A stretch of DNA of 64,000 nucleotides from positions 5,080,248 to 5,144,247 of the forward strand of contig NW_004624848.1 of the NCBI RefSeq assembly GCF_000247695.1. Reading direction: 5' to 3'. The DNA is from Heterocephalus glaber. Lineage: Eukaryota; Chordata; Mammalia; Rodentia; Bathyergidae. Shown one piece after another: positions 58,986-64,000 of the stretch. The notes under the pieces were generated by a model. That model was not told where the DNA came from and did no database searches. It saw nothing but the letters and a program-made list of their open reading frames with translations. How positions within the stretch are numbered: position 1 is the stretch's first letter; each line of letters opens with the position of its first letter. The translations under genes and the position numbers were made by a program.

Positions 58986-61900
58986 AAATGTGTGTAATAA
59001 TTCTAGACCCTATATTTTAATGCATACACATAATCCCCTCACATCATTTTCGTGAGAAATGCAGAAGCTAATAAGCTACAATAGATACATCTGGTCAAAG
59101 CATCGAGAGATGAGAACACCATGTCTAGTGAAGTATTGGGAGAAGGCCAACTAATCCTCCATCAGCAGTGTAACAAACATTCCCTCCACTCCTTCCTTTC
59201 TCCCTCATGGGCAAAACTATGTCTTGGAAGACGAGTAATGTTTACAGATAGAAAGATCCCAGAAGAAAACACTGGATTTCCATGGTTTTCTGCTTAAGAA
59301 GAAATACTAGCAAGAGGTTGTCTTTGGGTAAGTTTTCACTTCGATCCCTGTAGCTGACCTAGCCATGAACTGATCAGTTGCTTCCTTTTGCTAGAGAAAC
59401 CTAAGCAGTTGTGGGTAGAAAAATAGAAGCTGATGGTTCAGCTTCCCTATGGAATTTTAGGACAGGTGGTTGTATTGTCTGGGAGTTGTTGCTGATCCTC
59501 CATAAACTTGCTTCACAGACGGACATGCTTGACACCCCAGAGAAGTCACCGGTATCTATCCCGTGGTGCTGTCGAACTCTGGGGTGTGGGATGGGTTCGT
59601 TGTCTGGACTGGTCAGCAGCAGCAGATTCTCAATACAGGATCTGTCTTGGATGTACAGTAAGGATGTTCTATTCTCTAGTGACAGGGAACACAGGCCAGA
59701 AAAACATGTGAGGGGTGTGTGTGTGTGTGTGTGTGTGTGCACATCTGTGCGTGTGTGTGTCCTGAAGTCGGGGATGCAGAGTAAGGAACCCCTATAAAGA
59801 AGTACAGAAAAAGTCCTGGAGACCCTTGCAGTTAGATTCCGGTACCCTACCCAGTATAATCAAAATTGCAGTCCTCTGCAAAAAGTAATATAGGAATAAA
59901 CTAGAACTCTAGCCAAAATAGCAATGTTTAGTTAAGTATCACTGGAAAGATTACAAAATAGATTACAGTAGAATATTAATATAAAAGAAAATTTGTATCT
60001 GTCTACTTCAATTAATAGAAATGGTTTGGAATGCTTAATGTTCAGATTTTGAAGGAGTAAGTTGACTTACATCATTCATTAGCTCTACATTTTTAAAAAC
60101 ATTGCGATATTTCAAGAAATTTCTTTCTTTTTACTCATGGAAAATGGAAATATTTGGCTCAGTTCTTAGATGCTGTATCTTTGATGCAAAATGCAAGGTC
60201 AGACTGAGGAGTAGTGTCCACACCTATTCACAGAGGGACAGTGGTCAGTGTGAGGGTCTGCAAGTAGGGATCAGAAGCGAGAGGGAGTTGGGCAGGTGGA
60301 GCTACGATGAGTCGCTGGAGGGAGGAGACTGGATGTGGCCCAGCAGCCCTGCCATGCCTGTGCGCTTCTTCAAAAGCCCTTTCCTCTCAGAGGAGAAAGG
60401 AGAAGCTCACTGTGAAGTTTAACTTGCTTCAGAATCAAAAACCAGAAAAGGGAAAGAGCTAGAAGGAATAAAAAGGTAGACACTTGTTTTCTCTGTGAAG
60501 CTGAAACCGAGATTTTCTCAACTGTGTTCTTCCCAAGAATAAACAAAAGTAAATCTACTTCTCCAAAATCTGGAGAAGGTAAATAGGACACCAGGCTGGA
60601 TGAAGAAAAGTGTATCTGGGATAACTTTTCAGAAAGGCATGAATTTTCTTGTGTTTTTAAATGTGGGACACGTTCTGAGGAAATCTTGAAGATTTCATTA
60701 ATTTTTAAAATTTTTTTGCAGTTTTATTTTTGCACAGTCTGGAGCCTGAATTCCCTCCTGATGGACAAAGCTGTGGTCCTGAGGCCCACCTGCACCTCCA
60801 GAAGCTTTTATGTGGGTGTCATCAGACGCTTACAATTCAAAATTATTTCTTCTCTACTAACTAATCTCTTCAAATTCATTATTTCCTGGAATGATTTTGG
60901 TGATTGTACTTCTCAAGAAATATTCCAATTATTTTTAGTACTCAAATTTCTTACTGTAGAGTTCATGCCCAAAACAGTATACATTTTTATAGTATGTGAA
61001 TATACAAATTATATATATATGAATGTATTCAACTAAATTCTAAATGTTCTACTAAAGCAGAAAGTGTTAAAAGTAAGCTTCAGCTATAGAGTATGAGAAA
61101 CATCTTAAAATTAAGTGACAAAAAAGGTTTGCGGTGAGGAACATAATTGTTCTGTTTATTGCATTTGCACTCAGTGTGGTGCATCCTCACCTTCCCGGCA
61201 AGATCAGTGACTAGGAGGCTCAGAATGCCTCTCTCTTCTCTAAAACCTGGCAATACCTTCTCTGTCAAAGGCTAAGTGACACAGAATTTGGAGCGGAGGT
61301 GGGTGTCATCATGCATTATTGCCTTGTATGACTGATACGCTGATGTCAGAATTTCATTATAACATCATCCTTGATTCCATTTACTTCTTTATCCCCAGCT
61401 TTCATTTTCCTTGTACCTTCCTGGTATCTCTTGGCTCGTATATCTCAACCTAGTTCAGTATGGAAAACTGCTGTAGATTCTTCAATGGAATTAGGTGATT
61501 AAGCATGATTGGAAGGGTGAGGTGGGTGCAAGTCAAGGAGTCAGGATCCCCAGCTCCAAGGCCAGGCGGCCCTCGCACATCAGGAATGGAAGACAGTGCT
61601 GCTATCGGCTTCCATCACTGCTGCTCCCGGCACTGCAGGTGGAGCTCAGCAGCCCCACATATTCACAGCTACTACAGTTTGCCTGCCAGACTCCAGGGCA
61701 GAGGAAGGTAGCATCTGCCACACTCACACTCAGTGAAATTGCTCCTCTTTCACAAAAGCTGTGTTCATCGGGAGCACGAGTCCAGGAGAGCATGAGAAGT
61801 ATGTTTTTCTGCTTCTAGTCTCTGCTACACCAGGAAGGAGTGGACTTGATGGAAGTGTGCAAAATGAACAATATTAATGCCACTTGTGCTCCTATATTCA

Positions 61901-62940
61901 CCCTTTTGTCATCACATCACTTACGATGTGTCTTAGAAAAATAGCTGATATCATTTAACCTCAATCTTGCTGCTTTTAATTTTTACTAGGAAAATTATCT
62001 TTTGACATTTGCAACAAAATGATAAAGGTACTACTTTGTGTTGCATTATATATATTTGAATGAATACCCTGATTTTTTCACCCCTGTACCTTATCTCTGG
62101 TGACAGAATCAATTTGATATTCCTCTCAACCTGTGACTCCCATCCCTTCAATTCGAAATCAAGACACTGTTTCCCCTCCTATTCCGTAACAAGCGCATGT
62201 CTCCTTACAAAAAGGTGAACCCTTGAGAACATGAGTTTCTCTCACCCCTCATTTCCTCTTGAGAATTTTAGAAAGTCTTGAATTATCATTCTTCTCTTCA
62301 TCCATATGTTTTACTTTCTCTTCTCTCCCACTCTTTTTCATCAGTATCTCTTTACCTCTGATTCTATTTTGCTGAGTTCCAAATCTGTGCTTAGCCCTTA
62401 CAATAAGCATTCCTAGAGTGTTACACACTATTCATTTAGATGAAATAATAGATTCTACTCAAAGACTCCTGTTGGGCACCTAGGTGACCAGAGGGTAAGG
62501 AGTACACCATTATTCATGTCAATTTCATAACATTTGAGCAGACTGATGGCACCATTCAACCTTCCTCACTGCTTTTTGTCCTCTGCATTTACTTTGAAAT
62601 GGAAATTTTTAAAATAACTTACCATCAAGTGGCAAGTGCAGGCAATCATTATTTAGTATTATTTAGTATATAGAGTCTAGGCAAATATGGAGAATAAGAA
62701 ATAAACACATACATCAGCAATACAAAAAGAAGAAAGTGGGATGGAAAGAGCTGTCAGTCTAACAGGGAAATTCATATATGGAAATTGTTTAATAAGTGTT
62801 GCTTCTGTGATGTGAAGGTTTAATACATGACTCTCACAGACGGCTCGGGAGGTGGACTTGATACTGCATAATTTTGTCTTGAGAATATTAAGGAAATATT
62901 TTTAAGTGCTTTGTAAATTTTGAAATGATATTTTAGTTAA
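58986..62940. other. Unassigned sequence, no gene seen
   Basis: Open frames reach 128 codons (59,411-59,797), but that one runs through the TG microsatellite and has no domain. Others are shorter and overlap on both strands (61,495-61,818). No repeat I can name besides the microsatellite. Confidence 0.35.
59714..59760 (+). repeat. (TG)n microsatellite, interrupted
   Basis: About 12 TG units, a short break, then a further TG run. Confidence 0.93.
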
Positions 62941-63285
62941 TGTCCTTAGCCTTCTCTGTATGCTGTGGTGGTTGAGGTGGTGCTTCACTTGATTGGCTTT
63001 GAGATCCATCCCTGGACTGGTGGAGCAGACTTCAGGTGCACTGGGCAGGTGGTGGTGACCTGGCCTTATGGCCTATGTCTGTTCCTATGTCCCTTGTTCC
63101 ATAGAGTTCCACTCTGGACTCTTCCTTAAGCAGCTTTATTCTGCTAAAACCTTCTGCCATCTCGGCTCTGCTTTGGAGCCAGCCAGCCATAGACTGAATT
63201 CTATAAAATCATGAGCTAAATTAAACCTCTCCTTCTTCAAGGTATGAATGTTGATTATTATGTTTCAGTGATAGGAAAGCGAACA
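62941..63285 (+). mobile_element. ERVL-MaLR-type solo LTR, divergent
   Basis: 'tgccatctcggctctgctttggagccagcc', 'atgagctaaattaaacctctccttctt' and 'atgtttcagtgataggaaagcgaac' are MaLR LTR 3' blocks in order. The left part is more diverged and its edge is approximate. Confidence 0.75.
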
Positions 63286-64000
63286 AATACATTTGCTCTT
63301 TTATCTTGTTTTCTGATCCTATTAGCATTATTTGACTATCACATTCCCAGAGAAAATTGTAATACTAATATTCAGTTGTCAATATTAATATGTCTAATTT
63401 GATAGTTTAATATTTATTAAATATTAAATGTTTTGAAAATAATTTACATACTGTGATATAGAAGTGTAAGTATGAAATATAAACTTCAACATGCATTATA
63501 ATTACATATAAATTATCACTATGAAGTATAGAAAGTGTAAATCCCATGTAAGTGAAGAATATTTCATCCATCATAAAAATTTAAATGAAATGATATGTGA
63601 TTTTATTATAATATTTGGATATAAATTTGTCACTTCTAGACAATAGTTTAAATAATGCTCCAGCTACTGAAAAGTTCTTTTTAACTGTACATGAGCAATG
63701 AAGAAGTTATGATCTGATTCCATATACTATAGTCTGACACCTTCATTATAATCCCATGTTTCACTTGATACTTTTGAGATCTTCAGATTCATTATCTATA
63801 GATGAATTTTTCAAAGCAGAATTAATTATAATATTTAATATCACATTAATTTTTACTTAGAAACTCATGATACTAGAATTCTTGTAATACATATCTATAT
63901 ACTATCCTCCTTGTGAAAATTCTGAAATTATAAGGTGATGAAAATTTTCTTGATACAGAATTTCAATGTACACTTTTCAAATGTTACAATTTTATATTTC
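63286..64000. other. Unassigned AT-rich sequence
   Basis: No gene or nameable repeat to the end of the window. Confidence 0.45.

Noticed and set aside
59411..59797. 128-codon plus-strand frame
   Set aside because: Its C-terminal part is a Val-Cys repeat from the TG microsatellite and the rest has no recognisable family. An antisense frame of similar length overlaps it.
1..64000. CRISPR arrays, operons, bacterial promoters or phage genes
   Set aside because: The sequence is mammalian in its repeats. No spaced direct-repeat array or dense gene layout exists.

Overview
This window looks like non-coding DNA from a placental mammal, most likely a rodent outside the mouse/rat group (squirrel-, beaver- or kangaroo-rat-like). 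The evidence is the repeat content: tRNA-Ala-derived ID SINEs, a B1 monomer, chimeric B1+ID SINEs, ERVL-MaLR LTRs, LINE-1 of several ages, and MIR, L2 and hAT fossils. The species is inferred from repeats alone and is not certain. I see no intact protein-coding gene, no convincing coding exon, no tRNA/rRNA/snRNA gene and no CRISPR array. The short open frames are mostly chance frames or pieces of L1 and ERV.

Layout: 1-9 kb is mostly unassigned, with an L2 fossil and, at about 2.05-2.25 kb, a decayed stretch resembling the CDR2-FR3 part of an immunoglobulin heavy-chain V segment. 9-16 kb holds MaLR LTRs and an antisense L1 (12.0-15.0 kb) with ORF1, endonuclease and RT pieces. 16-21 kb has CA/TG microsatellites, a GC-rich CpG-bearing patch (17.6-18.3 kb), a decayed sense L1, and a clean solo LTR (21,049-21,419) with a 5-bp target duplication. 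23.7-27.0 kb is another old sense L1, broken by an ID SINE and a MaLR LTR. 27-39 kb is mostly unassigned, with scattered SINEs, MIRs and one G-rich A-tailed element. 39.4-42.1 kb is an antisense L1 with a B1/Alu-like SINE inside it.

The most structured object is a deleted class II (betaretrovirus-like) endogenous retrovirus at 45,973-50,817. It has both LTRs, gag with CCHC zinc knuckles, an integrase catalytic remnant, an env membrane anchor, a near-perfect 6-bp target duplication, and a B1 inserted in its 3' LTR. It is followed by an L1 3' region split by a MaLR LTR, an antisense MaLR LTR, an antisense L1, and a cluster of three copies of a ~260-bp G-rich A-tailed element (one inverted, two head to tail). 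A younger L1 3' half (57.0-59.0 kb) and one more MaLR LTR (about 62.9-63.3 kb) complete the window.

There is no gene network to describe. The window is a layered record of retrotransposition: old L1/L2/MIR/hAT, then MaLR and ERV, then B1/ID and the G-rich element. The best candidates for something less ordinary are the G-rich element with recurring ends, the IGHV-like relic and the class II provirus. None of the repeat calls could be checked against a library, and most repeat edges are approximate.
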